Shown here: one piece after another, positions 45,481 through 55,176 of the stretch | Numbering within the stretch: the first letter of the stretch is position 1 | Layout of the letters: each line of letters opens with the position of its first letter | The notes under the pieces: model-generated | The model's input: the letters and a program-made list of their open reading frames with translations, nothing else | What the model was told of the DNA's origin: nothing | Databases searched by the model: none | Program-made: the position numbers and the translations under genes | Assembly: GCF_033898505.1 (NCBI RefSeq) | Contig: NZ_JAXAFK010000001.1 | Span: 1,736,001-1,800,000 of the forward strand | Source of the DNA: Pectobacterium carotovorum | GTDB taxonomy: Bacteria > Pseudomonadota > Gammaproteobacteria > Enterobacterales > Enterobacteriaceae | Length of the DNA stretch: 64,000 nucleotides | Reading direction: 5' to 3'

Positions 45481-46847
45481 TGCAGACTCAACCCTCTTCT
45501 TTTCCCCTGCTCGACCAGTGGGTCGCACAGCAGCGCCAGCATCTGGCAGCCTATGCGCCCGTGGAGAAAAAAGGCCGCGTCATGGCCGTCAGCGGCATTC
45601 TGTTGGAGTGCAGCCTGCCGCAGGCACGCATTGGCGATCTGTGCTGGGTGGCCCGTCAGGACGACAGCCAGATGATGGCCGAAGTCGTGGGGTTTAGCCC
45701 GAACAATACCTTTCTCTCCGCGCTCGGGGCGCTGGACGGCATCGCACAGGGTGCCGCCGTGACGCCGCTGTATCAGCCGCACTGCATTCAGGTGTCGGAA
45801 CGTTTGCTGGGCAGCGTGCTGGACGGGTTTGGCCGGGCGCTGGAGGACGACGGCGAGAGCGCGTTTGTCGAACCCGGTCATGCCACAGGCCGCACACAGC
45901 CGGTGCTGGGCGATGCCCCGCCGCCGACCTCCCGACCGCGCATCAGTCAGCCGCTCCCCACCGGACTGCGCGCCGTCGATGGCCTGCTAACCATCGGTCA
46001 GGGGCAACGCGTCGGCATCTTCGCCGGCGCGGGCTGCGGCAAAACCACGCTACTGGCCGAACTGGCACGTAATACGCCGTGCGACGCCATTGTTTTCGGG
46101 CTGATTGGCGAACGTGGCCGCGAACTGCGCGAGTTTCTCGATCATGAACTGGACGATGAACTGCGCAGTCGCACCGTGCTGGTGTGTTCCACCTCCGACC
46201 GCAGCAGCATGGAACGCGCGCGCGCGGCGTTCACCGCCACCGCCATCGCCGAAGCTTACCGGGCTGAAGGCCGTCAGGTGCTGCTGATTATTGATTCCCT
46301 AACGCGCTTTGCCCGCGCCCAACGCGAAATCGGCCTGGCACTCGGGGAGCCACAGGGGCGCGGCGGACTGCCGCCGTCGGTCTATACGCTGCTACCGCGT
46401 CTGGTCGAGCGCGCCGGACAAACCGAAGACGGGGCCATCACCGCGCTCTATTCCGTGCTGATCGAGCAGGACTCCATGAACGATCCGGTTGCCGACGAAG
46501 TGCGTTCGCTGATTGACGGGCACATCGTGCTCGCCCGACGGCTGGCGGAACAGGGGCACTATCCGGCTATTGATGTGCTGGCGAGCCTAAGCCGCACCAT
46601 GAGTAACGTCGTAGATACCGATCACACCCGCCACGCGGGCGGCGTACGGCGTCTGATGGCGGCGTACAAGCAAGTTGAGATGCTGATCCGCCTCGGAGAA
46701 TACCAGCCCGGCCATGACGTGCTGACCGATTCCGCCGTCAACGCCCATGCAGAAATCACGCAGTTTCTGCGTCAGTCGATGCGTGAACCGATGCCTTATG
46801 GCGTGATTCAACAACAGCTCGCCGGAGTCAGCCGCTATGCCCCATAA
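45480..46847 (+). CDS. hrcN: HrcN, T3SS export ATPase (SctN)
   Basis: This hexameric ATPase strips chaperones from effectors and unfolds them at the export gate. It is 455 residues: an N-terminal beta-barrel, Walker A GAGCGKTTLL, the GERGRELREF motif, Walker B VLLIIDSLTRFARAQREIG, and the C-terminal region contacting HrpO and HrpE. It is homologous to FliI and F1-beta. It overlaps hrpQ by 1 bp and hrpO by 11 bp. Confidence 0.97.
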   Translation: MQTQPSSFPLLDQWVAQQRQHLAAYAPVEKKGRVMAVSGILLECSLPQARIGDLCWVARQDDSQMMAEVVGFSPNNTFLSALGALDGIAQGAAVTPLYQPHCIQVSERLLGSVLDGFGRALEDDGESAFVEPGHATGRTQPVLGDAPPPTSRPRISQPLPTGLRAVDGLLTIGQGQRVGIFAGAGCGKTTLLAELARNTPCDAIVFGLIGERGRELREFLDHELDDELRSRTVLVCSTSDRSSMERARAAFTATAIAEAYRAEGRQVLLIIDSLTRFARAQREIGLALGEPQGRGGLPPSVYTLLPRLVERAGQTEDGAITALYSVLIEQDSMNDPVADEVRSLIDGHIVLARRLAEQGHYPAIDVLASLSRTMSNVVDTDHTRHAGGVRRLMAAYKQVEMLIRLGEYQPGHDVLTDSAVNAHAEITQFLRQSMREPMPYGVIQQQLAGVSRYAP

Positions 46848-47274
46848 CACCGAACGCGATGCCGAGTTACAGACCGTGCTGAACCTGCTGATGCCGATAC
46901 GCCGTCAGCGCTTAAGCCGCAGCGAGCGTCAACAGCGGCAGGAAGAACAGCAGTTGATCCGCATTGCGGAACAGCAGCGCCATCATCAGAAGCAGGTCGA
47001 TGCGCTGCAACAGGCCAGCCAGACGCAGCGCGACCAGTTTACCCGAGAAACCCTGGGGCAGCGCCAGACGCTGGAAAACCTGAAAAAACGCCTTGCCGCC
47101 GAGCAGCGCTTACTCGGTGATATCGCGACAGAAACGCAGCAGGTGCGGGCCTCGCAGCAGCAGCACCGCGATCAGCAGCGTCAGGTTGATAACGCCCGAG
47201 ATGCCACCCGCCAATGTCAGAAGGCGGTGGAGAAACTGGAATATCTGCTTACGTTACCTCAGGAGCACGTATGA
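46837..47274 (+). CDS. hrpO: HrpO, central stalk of the export ATPase (SctO/FliJ-like)
   Basis: This 145-residue protein is almost entirely a Gln/Arg/Glu-rich coiled coil (RSERQQRQEEQQLIRIAEQQ, QTLENLKKRLAAEQRLLGDI), the gamma-like stalk inside the ATPase ring. It starts within the end of hrcN and ends in an ATGA overlap with hrpP. Confidence 0.9.
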   Translation: MPHNTERDAELQTVLNLLMPIRRQRLSRSERQQRQEEQQLIRIAEQQRHHQKQVDALQQASQTQRDQFTRETLGQRQTLENLKKRLAAEQRLLGDIATETQQVRASQQQHRDQQRQVDNARDATRQCQKAVEKLEYLLTLPQEHV

Positions 47275-47816
47275 ATAACCGACAGATTGCGTCATCCGAA
47301 TCTACGGCGACGCAGAACGCGCAGGCCGTGCTACACGGCAAATCCTCTCGCGCAGACGGCTCGCAACACGACCCACAGCCCGATCCGCAACATAGCGATT
47401 TCTGGGAGGCCTTCACGTTTTCAGACGGTTTTGAAGACGCATTCTATCAGGACACGCCTATCGTCTTATCGCCGGGCGGCCCCATCAATGGTGCGCAGCC
47501 GTTGCAGAGTGAAGCATCAGACAGTCCACAGTATGTGACACCGTCACAGTGGCAGCCGCTGCAATGTGAGCTGATTGAGGCGATGGACAACATCTGCGCC
47601 CCACCGTTTGCCTTCAGTCTGCAACTGCCGCAGTTGGGCGATATCGATGCGCGTTTAGCCACGCTGGCGCCGCGCGGCTGGGATATTTCTCTGCGTTTCA
47701 GCCGGGAAAGTTACCACCAGTTAAAAGATCGGCGTGAAGCCTGCCGTCACTCGCTCGCCAGCGCGCTGGATTGCCCGATAAACCTGCGTTTTGACGCCAG
47801 AGAGTATGAGCGATGA
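47271..47816 (+). CDS. hrpP: HrpP, substrate-specificity switch protein (SctP-like)
   Basis: This is a likely early-secreted regulator of pilus length and substrate switching. I use ATG 47271 (MNNRQIASSEST, 181 residues), which overlaps the hrpO stop as ATGA; the longer frame begins inside hrpO. The N-terminal 100 residues are disordered, and the C-terminal T3S4-like part (LRFSRESYHQLKDRREACRH, LASALDCPINLRFD) is the most conserved portion of the family. It is coupled to hrcQ by ATGA. Confidence 0.88.
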   Translation: MNNRQIASSESTATQNAQAVLHGKSSRADGSQHDPQPDPQHSDFWEAFTFSDGFEDAFYQDTPIVLSPGGPINGAQPLQSEASDSPQYVTPSQWQPLQCELIEAMDNICAPPFAFSLQLPQLGDIDARLATLAPRGWDISLRFSRESYHQLKDRREACRHSLASALDCPINLRFDAREYER

Positions 47817-48970
47817 GTTCAAATTCCCCACACATTCGACCGCTGACACTGCCGACCCGGCGTGCGCAGCACACCCGCATCCGCTCGATGCTGGCAACCG
47901 GGCTGGTTCTGCCGTTTATTCGCGAGGGGTGCGAGGGCCGCCTGCATCTTCAACTGACGAACGAATGCATGCTGGCAGAGGAATCGTCCACCGCGCAGGC
48001 CAGCGGTTGGCGTAGCGACATCGGTGATATCGCACTGACCGATCCGTTCCCGGTGCTCAGCCTGCTGTCGGACTGCCCACTGCTGCCCCTCACAGAAGAC
48101 GATGACGTGGCACAAGAATGGTACTGGACGCTCTACAACCAGTCGCTCAATCCCGTACTGCGGACACTCGTCGGGGAAATGTACCCGCTGGATCGTTCCC
48201 CGAAAGCACCTGACTCAACAGAACAGCACGGCAAGGGTTCGGCTCTCTGTGCCTGGCTCAGCGTGAGTTGGAACGGCATAACCGTGCGCAGCCGGATGCA
48301 GGCCGCAGATACTGTCTGGCAGGCGCTGCTCTCTCGCGCGAGTTGGCTCCGTCAGCGCCACGCGCTGCCCGCCGGAATGACTATCGCTATTCCGCTCACG
48401 CTGGCTGATGCCGTGCTGCCGCTGTCCGCGTTACTTCGTTTGCGTACGGGCGATCTTATTCTGCCCAACCGCCCGTGGTTTACCCCCTCCGGCGAGGGAA
48501 CGCTGTCATCCGGCACGCTGCGCCTGCGCGGCACGCTACAGCTCACGGAGCTCGCCCCCTATACCTTTACCGTTACCGACATGGAGACTGTCTCAATGCC
48601 CTCGTCCGCTACCGACACGATGCTAGCCGATCCCCACTCAGAGGCATCGGCACTTGAATTCACACCAATCAGTGACAACGTCACTGAAAGTGTACCCCCG
48701 CTGCCGGTCACCTTACATATTCGCTGCGGCAGCCTGACGATGACGCTGGCCGAATTGCAGCACCTTGCCAGCGGCAGCGTGTTAACGCTGCGCGACGTGG
48801 TGCCGGGGCAAGCCTGGCTATATCACGGCGATATCGCTCTGGCGAGCGGCGATCTGGTCGATGTGGAAGGAAGGCTGGGGTTACAGATTACCGAGCGTTT
48901 TTCCGCACCCACGCAGCATGTCGCGATAGCGGATGAAGAACACGCCGCCGAACCGGAGCTGGCCCCATGA
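47813..48970 (+). CDS. hrcQ: HrcQ, C-ring/sorting-platform protein (SctQ), single undivided gene
   Basis: HrcQ builds the cytoplasmic sorting platform and is related to FliM/FliN. It is 385 residues in a single reading frame, unlike P. syringae where hrcQA and hrcQB are separate genes. A variable acidic linker (about 265-300) joins the N-terminal part to the C-terminal SpoA domain ([40 protein letters not shown]). An internal start giving a short SpoA product, known in other SctQ genes, is possible. It is ATGA-coupled on both sides. Confidence 0.93.
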   Translation: MSSNSPHIRPLTLPTRRAQHTRIRSMLATGLVLPFIREGCEGRLHLQLTNECMLAEESSTAQASGWRSDIGDIALTDPFPVLSLLSDCPLLPLTEDDDVAQEWYWTLYNQSLNPVLRTLVGEMYPLDRSPKAPDSTEQHGKGSALCAWLSVSWNGITVRSRMQAADTVWQALLSRASWLRQRHALPAGMTIAIPLTLADAVLPLSALLRLRTGDLILPNRPWFTPSGEGTLSSGTLRLRGTLQLTELAPYTFTVTDMETVSMPSSATDTMLADPHSEASALEFTPISDNVTESVPPLPVTLHIRCGSLTMTLAELQHLASGSVLTLRDVVPGQAWLYHGDIALASGDLVDVEGRLGLQITERFSAPTQHVAIADEEHAAEPELAP

Positions 48971-49620
48971 CCTCCGGCGCGTTCGACCCGTTGATGTTTG
49001 CGCTCTTTCTGGGCGCCCTCTCCCTGATTCCGCTGATGATGATTGTCTGCACCTGCTTTCTGAAGATTGCAATTGTGCTGCTGATCACCCGCAACGCCAT
49101 CGGGGTACAGCAGGTGCCGCCCAATATGGCGCTGTACGGCATCGCGCTCGCGGCAACGCTGTTTGTCATGGCCCCGGTGTTTCAGGACGTCAGCAAACGC
49201 GTGCAGGAAAAGCCGCTGGATATGACCGATATCACGTCGCTTCAGGCCAGCGTGACCTACGGACTGGAACCGCTGCAAACCTTTATGTCACGCAACGTTG
49301 ACCCGGATATCCTCACCCATCTGCATGAGAACAGCCTGCAAATGTGGCCCGCGTCGCTATCCGAAAAGGTGAATACGCAAAATCTGCTGTTGGTGATTCC
49401 GGCGTTCGTGCTGTCGGAGCTACAGGCTGGGTTCAAAATCGGCTTCCTGATCTATATCCCGTTTATCGTCATCGACCTCATCGTCTCAAACGTGCTGCTG
49501 GCACTGGGGATGCAGATGGTTGCGCCAATGACGCTTTCGCTGCCGTTAAAGTTGCTGCTGTTCGTGCTGGTTAACGGCTGGACGCGACTGCTGGACGGCC
49601 TGTTCTACAGCTACCTGTGA
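48967..49620 (+). CDS. hrcR: HrcR, export-apparatus membrane protein (SctR/FliP)
   Basis: HrcR is part of the SctRST export channel. It is 217 residues with four hydrophobic helices ([40 protein letters not shown]) and the family stretch [24 protein letters not shown] overlap with hrcQ; hrcS follows 7 bp later. Confidence 0.96.
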   Translation: MTSGAFDPLMFALFLGALSLIPLMMIVCTCFLKIAIVLLITRNAIGVQQVPPNMALYGIALAATLFVMAPVFQDVSKRVQEKPLDMTDITSLQASVTYGLEPLQTFMSRNVDPDILTHLHENSLQMWPASLSEKVNTQNLLLVIPAFVLSELQAGFKIGFLIYIPFIVIDLIVSNVLLALGMQMVAPMTLSLPLKLLLFVLVNGWTRLLDGLFYSYL

Positions 49621-49627
49621 GGCCGCG

Positions 49628-49888
49628 ATGGAAATAATCACGCTTTTCCGTCAGGCCATGGTGATGGTCGTCCTGCTCTCCGCGCCGCCGCTGCTGGTTG
49701 CGGTGATCGTCGGCGTGCTGATTTCACTGCTACAGGCGGTGATGCAGTTGCAGGATCAGACGCTGCCTTTCGCCGTCAAACTGATTTCCGTCGGGCTGAC
49801 GCTGGCGATTTGCGGGCGCTGGATTGGCGTAGAGCTGATGCAGTTGGCCATTACCGCGTTCAACATGATCGCGCAGACCGGGGTATAA
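49628..49888 (+). CDS. hrcS: HrcS, export-apparatus membrane protein (SctS/FliQ)
   Basis: This 86-residue protein has two transmembrane helices (VVLLSAPPLLVAVIVGVLIS; and about 50-75) and the conserved QLQDQTLPFAVKL loop. It packs around the SctR-SctT channel. It lies 6 bp before hrcT. Confidence 0.95.
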   Translation: MEIITLFRQAMVMVVLLSAPPLLVAVIVGVLISLLQAVMQLQDQTLPFAVKLISVGLTLAICGRWIGVELMQLAITAFNMIAQTGV

Positions 49889-49894
49889 ATCCGC

Positions 49895-50695
49895 ATGATC
49901 GCCATCATTCAGCACGTTTACGACTTTATTATTGCTATTACGCTCGGCATTGCCCGGCTGTATCCCTGCTTTATTCTGGTGCCGGTTTTTTCACTCAACG
50001 TGCTGAAAGGCATGATGCGCAACGCCGTGGTGATTTCCCTGACGCTGCTACCAGCCCCCATCGTACAGCAGCAACTTTTGCTGACGCCGCTGTCCTGGCC
50101 GATGCTGCCCGGCCTGTTGCTGAAAGAGCTGATCGTCGGGCTGCTTATCGCGCTGATTCTGGCGATGCCATTCTGGCTGTTTGAATCCGTCGGTGCCCTG
50201 TTCGATAACCAGCGCGGCGCGCTCATGGGCGGCCAGCTCAACCCCGCGCTGGGTTCGGACGCCACGCCGCTCGGCCATCTGCTGAAACAGACCCTGATTC
50301 TGCTGCTGATTATCGGTATCGGCCTGAAAGGGCTAACGCAGTTGATTTGGGACAGCTACCAGATCTGGCCGGTGCTGTCCTGGCTGCCCGCACCGGGTGA
50401 AAAAGGGTTTGAAGTCTACCTCAGCCTGCTGGCTGATACCTTTACCCATCTGGTGGTGTACGCCGGGCCGCTGGTCGCGCTGCTGCTGCTGTTGGAATTC
50501 AGCATTGCGCTACTCAGCCTGTATAGCCCGCAACTTCAGGTGTTCGTCCTCTCCATTCCGGCCAAGTGTCTGGTTGGGATGGCATTTTTCATCGTCTACC
50601 TGCCGGTGCTGCAATATTTAGGTGACGACCAACTTCAGAAGCTGCCGGACCTTAAGCACCTGCTCCCGCTGCTTTTTACGGCATCGAACAGCTAA
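49895..50695 (+). CDS. hrcT: HrcT, export-apparatus membrane protein (SctT/FliR)
   Basis: HrcT completes the SctR5-S4-T1 export gate. It is 266 residues with six or more hydrophobic helices and the conserved ALFDNQRGALMGGQLNPALG segment of SctT. hrcU begins 13 bp after the stop. Confidence 0.95.
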   Translation: MIAIIQHVYDFIIAITLGIARLYPCFILVPVFSLNVLKGMMRNAVVISLTLLPAPIVQQQLLLTPLSWPMLPGLLLKELIVGLLIALILAMPFWLFESVGALFDNQRGALMGGQLNPALGSDATPLGHLLKQTLILLLIIGIGLKGLTQLIWDSYQIWPVLSWLPAPGEKGFEVYLSLLADTFTHLVVYAGPLVALLLLLEFSIALLSLYSPQLQVFVLSIPAKCLVGMAFFIVYLPVLQYLGDDQLQKLPDLKHLLPLLFTASNS

Positions 50696-50708
50696 TCAGG
50701 CGGAACCG

Positions 50709-51788
50709 ATGAGCGAAAAAACGGAAAAGCCCACAGAGAAAAAGCTGGAAGACGCGCGCCGTAAAGGAGAAGTCGGGCAAAGTCAGGATGTACCCAAACT
50801 GCTGATCTGCGTCGGCCTGCTGGAATGCGTACTGGCGCTGGCAGACAGCACCATGGGGAAACTGCAAACGCTAGTGCAACTGCCGCTGCAACGGCTGGAT
50901 GCCCCGTTTGCGCAGGTAGCAAAAGAAGTCTTTCACGACGCCGCTGTGCTGGCGGGCACGCTCTGTCTGCTGGCCGCCGCCATTGCCGTGCTGTTGCGCG
51001 TGGTGGGCGGTTGGATCCAGTATGGCCCGCTGTTTGCACCCGAAGCGCTGAAGCTCGATCTCAATCGACTGAACCCGATTAACCAGTTCAAGCAGATGTT
51101 TTCGATGCGCAAGCTGGTGGAAATGCTGACCAATATCCTGAAGGCCGTGGTGATCGGTACGGTCTTTTATAAAGTGGTGGTACCAGAGCTGGAAGCGCTG
51201 GTCGAATTGGCCTATGGCGATCTACACGGTTTCTGGCAAGGGGTGAAAGCGCTGCTGACGCGTATTGCCCGTACCACGCTGACAGCACTGCTGGTGCTGT
51301 CCGCACTGGATTTCGGCCTGCAAAAATATTTCTTTCTCAAGCAGCAGCGCATGAGCCATGAGGACTTGCGTAACGAGCACAAGGATTCCGAAGGCGATCC
51401 GCACATGAAAGGCCACCGTAAATCGCTGGCGCACGAACTGATGAACGAACCCGCCGCGCCGCGCCCCAAAGCCAAAGTCGAAGATGCCGATATGCTGTTG
51501 ATTAACCCAACGCACTATGCGGTGGGGCTTTACTATCGCCCCGGCAAAACGCCGCTGCCGCGCATTTTGTTTAAAGGGGAAGATAGCGCGGCGCAGGAGC
51601 TCATCGCGCAGGCGAAAAAAGCGGACATTCCGGTGATTCGCTTCATCTGGCTGACCCGTACGCTGTACCGCACTACGCCGGAAGGCCATTACATTCCGCG
51701 CGAAACGCTTCAGGCCGTGGCGCAGGTGTACCGCGTCCTGCGCCAGCTCGAAGACGAACAAAAACGCGACATTATTGAGATGGAGTGA
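50709..51788 (+). CDS. hrcU: HrcU, autocleaving export switch protein (SctU/FlhB)
   Basis: HrcU controls the switch of substrate class at the export gate. The start at ATG 50709 (MSEKTEKPTEKKLEDARRKG, the family N-terminal signature; 359 residues) is chosen over an open upstream extension lying in hrcT. Four transmembrane helices are followed by a cytosolic domain with the autocleavage motif NPTH (INPTHYAVGLYY). It is the last gene of the hrpJ operon. Confidence 0.96.
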   Translation: MSEKTEKPTEKKLEDARRKGEVGQSQDVPKLLICVGLLECVLALADSTMGKLQTLVQLPLQRLDAPFAQVAKEVFHDAAVLAGTLCLLAAAIAVLLRVVGGWIQYGPLFAPEALKLDLNRLNPINQFKQMFSMRKLVEMLTNILKAVVIGTVFYKVVVPELEALVELAYGDLHGFWQGVKALLTRIARTTLTALLVLSALDFGLQKYFFLKQQRMSHEDLRNEHKDSEGDPHMKGHRKSLAHELMNEPAAPRPKAKVEDADMLLINPTHYAVGLYYRPGKTPLPRILFKGEDSAAQELIAQAKKADIPVIRFIWLTRTLYRTTPEGHYIPRETLQAVAQVYRVLRQLEDEQKRDIIEME

Positions 51789-51798
51789 GGGCGGATAT

Positions 51799-52725
51799 TT
51801 AGCTTTCCGCCACCTGACTCAGGTAATACGCTTCCCCCTGACGCAGCTCCGCCACCATGAAATCCAGAAAAGCCTGCTGCTGGGGCGCGTGCGCTTTGCC
51901 TGCCAGCGTTTGGATTTGAAGCGAACGCTGGTCAAGCTGCTTAATATTCAGCGGTTTCAGGCGCATCGGTTGCTGTAAGCACTTGTACATCACGGAATAG
52001 AAACTACAGGCAGTGACCGCCCCCGGCGTGCTCATCGCATAGTAATAAAGCGTGGTGAAGTTGTTGCAGCACAGCGTCGGCTCCAGAAAGGTGCCGTTCA
52101 TGCGGCACGAGAGGTCAAACAGCTGGCGCAGCGTGGTTGAGGATTCCGGCAAGGCCAGCGGGAAAGGATGCAGGTCCGCCAGTTGAATAGACTGCTGCGC
52201 CAGCGGATGATCGTCAGACATCAACAGCATCAGCGGTGCAGGCAGCGCCAGTTCCACATTCACCCCCTGTTCAGGCGCCAGCGCAAACTGGAGTGCAATA
52301 TCCACTTCACCATTGCGGATCATCTGGGACACCTGCATCGCCGAGTCCACCTTCAGCGCAAAGGTGGTATCCGGGTCATGCTGACGAAAACGCGCAAACA
52401 GCGTCGGCAGCAGATCAAACGCCATCCCTTCCGTACAGCCGATGCGCAGCAGTGCCCGACGGCTGGCTTTCAGCCCCTGAATCTCCGCCACGGCAGCATC
52501 CATGTCCATCATGCTCTTGCGCACATGGTTTTCCAGAATGCGTCCGGCATCGTTTAACACCATGCCACGCGCGTGACGCTCGAACAGTGGTACGCCGATG
52601 CGCTCCTCCAGCCGCTGGATTTGACGACTGATTGCAGAAACGGCCACAAACAGGTGCTGACTGGCGGCGCTAAGCGAACCAGTAGTGGCGACCACCAGAA
52701 AATAACGAATCTCGGTGCTGTGCAC
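51799..52725 (-). CDS. LysR family transcriptional regulator
   Basis: It is 308 residues: an N-terminal helix-turn-helix (TTGSLSAASQHLFVAVSAIS followed by RQIQRLEERIGVPLFERH) and a C-terminal periplasmic-binding-like effector domain. It is divergent from the M20 amidohydrolase gene across 142 bp, the usual LysR layout for control of a neighbour, so it probably responds to a substrate or product of that enzyme. It is convergent with hrcU, 10 bp away, and is not part of the hrp regulon by any visible site. Confidence 0.9.
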   Translation of the reverse strand: MHSTEIRYFLVVATTGSLSAASQHLFVAVSAISRQIQRLEERIGVPLFERHARGMVLNDAGRILENHVRKSMMDMDAAVAEIQGLKASRRALLRIGCTEGMAFDLLPTLFARFRQHDPDTTFALKVDSAMQVSQMIRNGEVDIALQFALAPEQGVNVELALPAPLMLLMSDDHPLAQQSIQLADLHPFPLALPESSTTLRQLFDLSCRMNGTFLEPTLCCNNFTTLYYYAMSTPGAVTACSFYSVMYKCLQQPMRLKPLNIKQLDQRSLQIQTLAGKAHAPQQQAFLDFMVAELRQGEAYYLSQVAES

Positions 52726-52867
52726 GGCGGCGTTCCTTTCAGACAGAGCGGGGAATGTGAAGGTTTATATTAAAAGCAAAGCTTAATTGCAATTTTTATT
52801 ATTGTTGCAAAGCTCATTTTTTCTTTAAATATCGGTAACTTCGGCACATTATCCAGCAAGGAAAGGC

Positions 52868-54286
52868 ATGACCAGCGCAGACCTTATTCGTATCGCCTGT
52901 GAACGTTTCGATCGCGGAGAATTTAAACAGACGTTGGCTCGGCGTATTGCCCACGCCAGCGAGAGCCAGAAAGCCGGTAACCAGCTCGCGCTGAACCGCT
53001 ATCTGACCGATGAGATCCAACCCGCGTTGCAGGCAATGGGGTTCAGCGTAAGACAGATTACCTCATCGGACGAACGGCATCCTCCTTTTCTGCTGGCCGA
53101 ACGCATTGAAGACCCCAGCCTGCCGACCGTGCTGTCTTACGGCCACGGTGATGTGGTTTTCGGTGATGAAGAAAACTGGCGCGATGGGCTAACGCCGTGG
53201 GAACTGGTGGAGGAAGGCAACCACTGGTACGGGCGCGGCAGCGCCGATAACAAAGGCCAGCACAGCATTAACCTGATGGCGCTGGAGCAGGTGTTTCAGG
53301 CTCGTGGGCAGCGTTTAGGCTTCAACTGCAAACTGCTGTTCGAGATGGGGGAAGAAATTGGCTCACCGGGGCTGGCCGAGCTGTGCCAACAGCACAAACA
53401 AGCGCTGGCGGCCGATATCTTTATCGCCTCCGACGGACCGCGCCTCAGCGCAGAGCACCCGACGCTGTTCCTCGGCTCTCGCGGCTGCGTCAATTTCCGC
53501 TTGCGCATCAAGGCACGCGAGCAGGCTTACCACTCTGGCAACTGGGGCGGGCTGTTAAGCAATCCGGGCACCCAGTTGGCGAACGCTGTCGCCAGTCTGG
53601 TCGACGGGCAAGGACGGATGAAGATCGACGCCCTGCTCCCTCCACCGTTGACGCCCGCGCTGCGCGAAATCCTCAGCACCATCGATCCCGCCGGCAGTGA
53701 GGGCGATCCGGCGATTGATGAAAACTGGGGCGAAGACGGTCTCACGCCTGCCGAACGGCTATTTGGCTGGAACACGCTGGAAGTGCTGTCGTTCATTACC
53801 GGCAACCCGAGCAAGCCGGTGAACGCGATTCCCGCCGACGCGACGGCGATTTGCCAACTGCGTTTTGTGGTCGGCACCGACTGGCCGCATCTGGCGCAAC
53901 ATGTGCGCCAACACCTCGACCAGCACGGCTTTACGCAGGTGGACGTTGAGGTGCTTAACACGTCTCCGGCGACGCGCTTTAACCCGGAAGACCCGCTGGT
54001 GAACTGGACGCTGGCACTGATGCAGCACATCAGCGGCAAACAGCCCGCGTTGTTACCGAATTTGGGCGGCTCGCTGCCCAATGACGTTTTCGCCGACATC
54101 CTCGGTCTGCCAACGCTGTGGATCCCCCACTCCTATCCGGCGTGCGGCCAGCACGCGGTCAACGAACATCTGCTGAAATCCGTCGCCCGCGAAGGATTAG
54201 CGATCATGACTGGATTGTTCTGGGAACTGGGGGAGCAAGGAGATACGCTATTAGAAGAACACCGAGAATATGCGAATCAGAGGTGA
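52868..54286 (+). CDS. M20 family metallo-amidohydrolase/peptidase (ArgE/DapE-like)
   Basis: A 472-residue zinc enzyme expected to hydrolyse an N-acyl amino acid or small peptide. Metal and catalytic residues are visible: SYGHGDVVFGD (His, Asp of HxD), GSADNKGQH (bridging Asp), EMGEEIGSPGL (catalytic Glu and metal Glu), IASDGPR (Asp), and PHSYPACGQHAVNEHLL near the end (His). The lid/dimerisation domain inserts at about residues 205-330. There is no signal peptide. The substrate cannot be read from sequence. With the racemase and importer at 56.3-59.1 kb it could act as an N-succinyl- or N-acyl-amino-acid deacylase. Confidence 0.9.
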   Translation: MTSADLIRIACERFDRGEFKQTLARRIAHASESQKAGNQLALNRYLTDEIQPALQAMGFSVRQITSSDERHPPFLLAERIEDPSLPTVLSYGHGDVVFGDEENWRDGLTPWELVEEGNHWYGRGSADNKGQHSINLMALEQVFQARGQRLGFNCKLLFEMGEEIGSPGLAELCQQHKQALAADIFIASDGPRLSAEHPTLFLGSRGCVNFRLRIKAREQAYHSGNWGGLLSNPGTQLANAVASLVDGQGRMKIDALLPPPLTPALREILSTIDPAGSEGDPAIDENWGEDGLTPAERLFGWNTLEVLSFITGNPSKPVNAIPADATAICQLRFVVGTDWPHLAQHVRQHLDQHGFTQVDVEVLNTSPATRFNPEDPLVNWTLALMQHISGKQPALLPNLGGSLPNDVFADILGLPTLWIPHSYPACGQHAVNEHLLKSVAREGLAIMTGLFWELGEQGDTLLEEHREYANQR

Positions 54287-54321
54287 TGTTTAGAACCTGA
54301 GTTCATTGCTATACACACAAA

Positions 54322-54344
54322 AGTGGCCGTATTAAACGGCCACT
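54322..54344 (-). terminator. Rho-independent terminator of the toxin-antitoxin operon
   Basis: A 9-bp perfect stem (AGTGGCCGT/ACGGCCACT) with a 5-nt loop is followed on the minus strand by TTTTGTGTG, 42 bp past the antitoxin stop. It may also serve the M20 gene on the plus strand. Confidence 0.8.
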
Positions 54345-54385
54345 AAACGCAATGAAACAACCATTTATTTTTCTTAACTGCATCA

Positions 54386-54706
54386 TCAAAGAATAGCACT
54401 TAAGCCTTTTCTCTCGATGACCTCCAGTATTCGTAACGCCGCACCCGTTGGTGCGCTTACTCCACGTTCCCATTTCTGAACGCTGTTGGCCGACATATTA
54501 ATGATGCCAGCTAGTTGGCTTTGACTAATTTTTTCACGCTCACGGATGGCTCGCACTCTGCTCGCGTCCATGCTGGCGCGTGATTCCGTTTTTTGACTTT
54601 CAGCTACCAAGCGATTGATAGCGTCAAGATCAACGTCACTGGCCGTACCTGCGGCATGTTGACGCTGAATCATACTCTGTATATTTAATAAGCGCTTATC
54701 AACCAT
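54386..54706 (-). CDS. XRE-type helix-turn-helix antitoxin (HigA/NadS-like)
   Basis: This 106-residue protein has a C-terminal Cro/CI helix-turn-helix (REREKISQSQLAGIINMSAN, VQKWERGVSAPTGAALRILE). It is encoded just downstream of a RelE-like toxin with an 8-bp overlap, toxin first, as in higBA-type modules. It should neutralise the toxin and repress the operon through the palindrome at 55106-55150. Confidence 0.88.
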   Translation of the reverse strand: MVDKRLLNIQSMIQRQHAAGTASDVDLDAINRLVAESQKTESRASMDASRVRAIREREKISQSQLAGIINMSANSVQKWERGVSAPTGAALRILEVIERKGLSAIL

Positions 54707-55088
54707 TTATCACCTCAACAAGCTCTTTGTTTTTAAGGTCTGTTTCGAGATCGGCATCAGATTTATTTTTAAACACCGTTGACGCAATTTTAAAAGCCGC
54801 CAATACATCATCGGGAATTTCTTTCCCACGCGTTGATACCGTGTTTTTCTCCCATCCTTCAAAGAAAAACACCTTACCTTCTCGATGATAAGCCACTATT
54901 GTCCGGGCACCACCGCGTTTACCCAAACGGGTAGCCACGCGCTTTTTATAAACACCACCACCGAGGCCTCCTTTATCTGGATGATCAATAATGTCTGCCG
55001 CAATATCACGTAACTGTTGATCGGTTATGCCTGATTTTCTACGAGATTTATCGTAGTGACGCTCAACAAAAATCCTTTTTTGTCCCAT
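54699..55088 (-). CDS. RelE/HigB-like type II toxin
   Basis: This predicted toxin, of the RelE/HigB superfamily of ribosome-dependent mRNA interferases, is 129 residues from ATG 55088 (MGQKRIFVERHYDK). The frame is open to 55160, but that part covers the palindromic operator. Typical core segments are KKRVATRLGKRGGARTIVAY and VFFFEGWEKNTVS. The subgroup with an extended N-terminal helical part (ITDQQLRDIAADIIDHP) is usually paired with a following HTH antitoxin, as here. Confidence 0.86.
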   Translation of the reverse strand: MGQKRIFVERHYDKSRRKSGITDQQLRDIAADIIDHPDKGGLGGGVYKKRVATRLGKRGGARTIVAYHREGKVFFFEGWEKNTVSTRGKEIPDDVLAAFKIASTVFKNKSDADLETDLKNKELVEVING

Positions 55089-55105
55089 GCTTTTCCCATA
55101 AAAAA

Positions 55106-55150
55106 TGCCCGATATTACTATGGTAATAACTACCATAGTAATATCGGGCA
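55106..55150. promoter_or_regulatory. Perfect 20-bp inverted repeat: toxin-antitoxin operator and possible terminator
   Basis: The arms 55106-55125 and 55131-55150 are perfectly complementary around a 5-nt spacer. Within them two near-palindromes of the form ATTACTATGGTAAT are arranged in tandem. The repeat lies 17 bp upstream of the toxin ATG and 26 bp after the metQ-like stop, so it can be the autoregulatory operator and can also form a hairpin ending the upstream transcript. Confidence 0.85.
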
Positions 55151-55176
55151 ATAGCGTCAACCGGTTCGGGAGTCGT

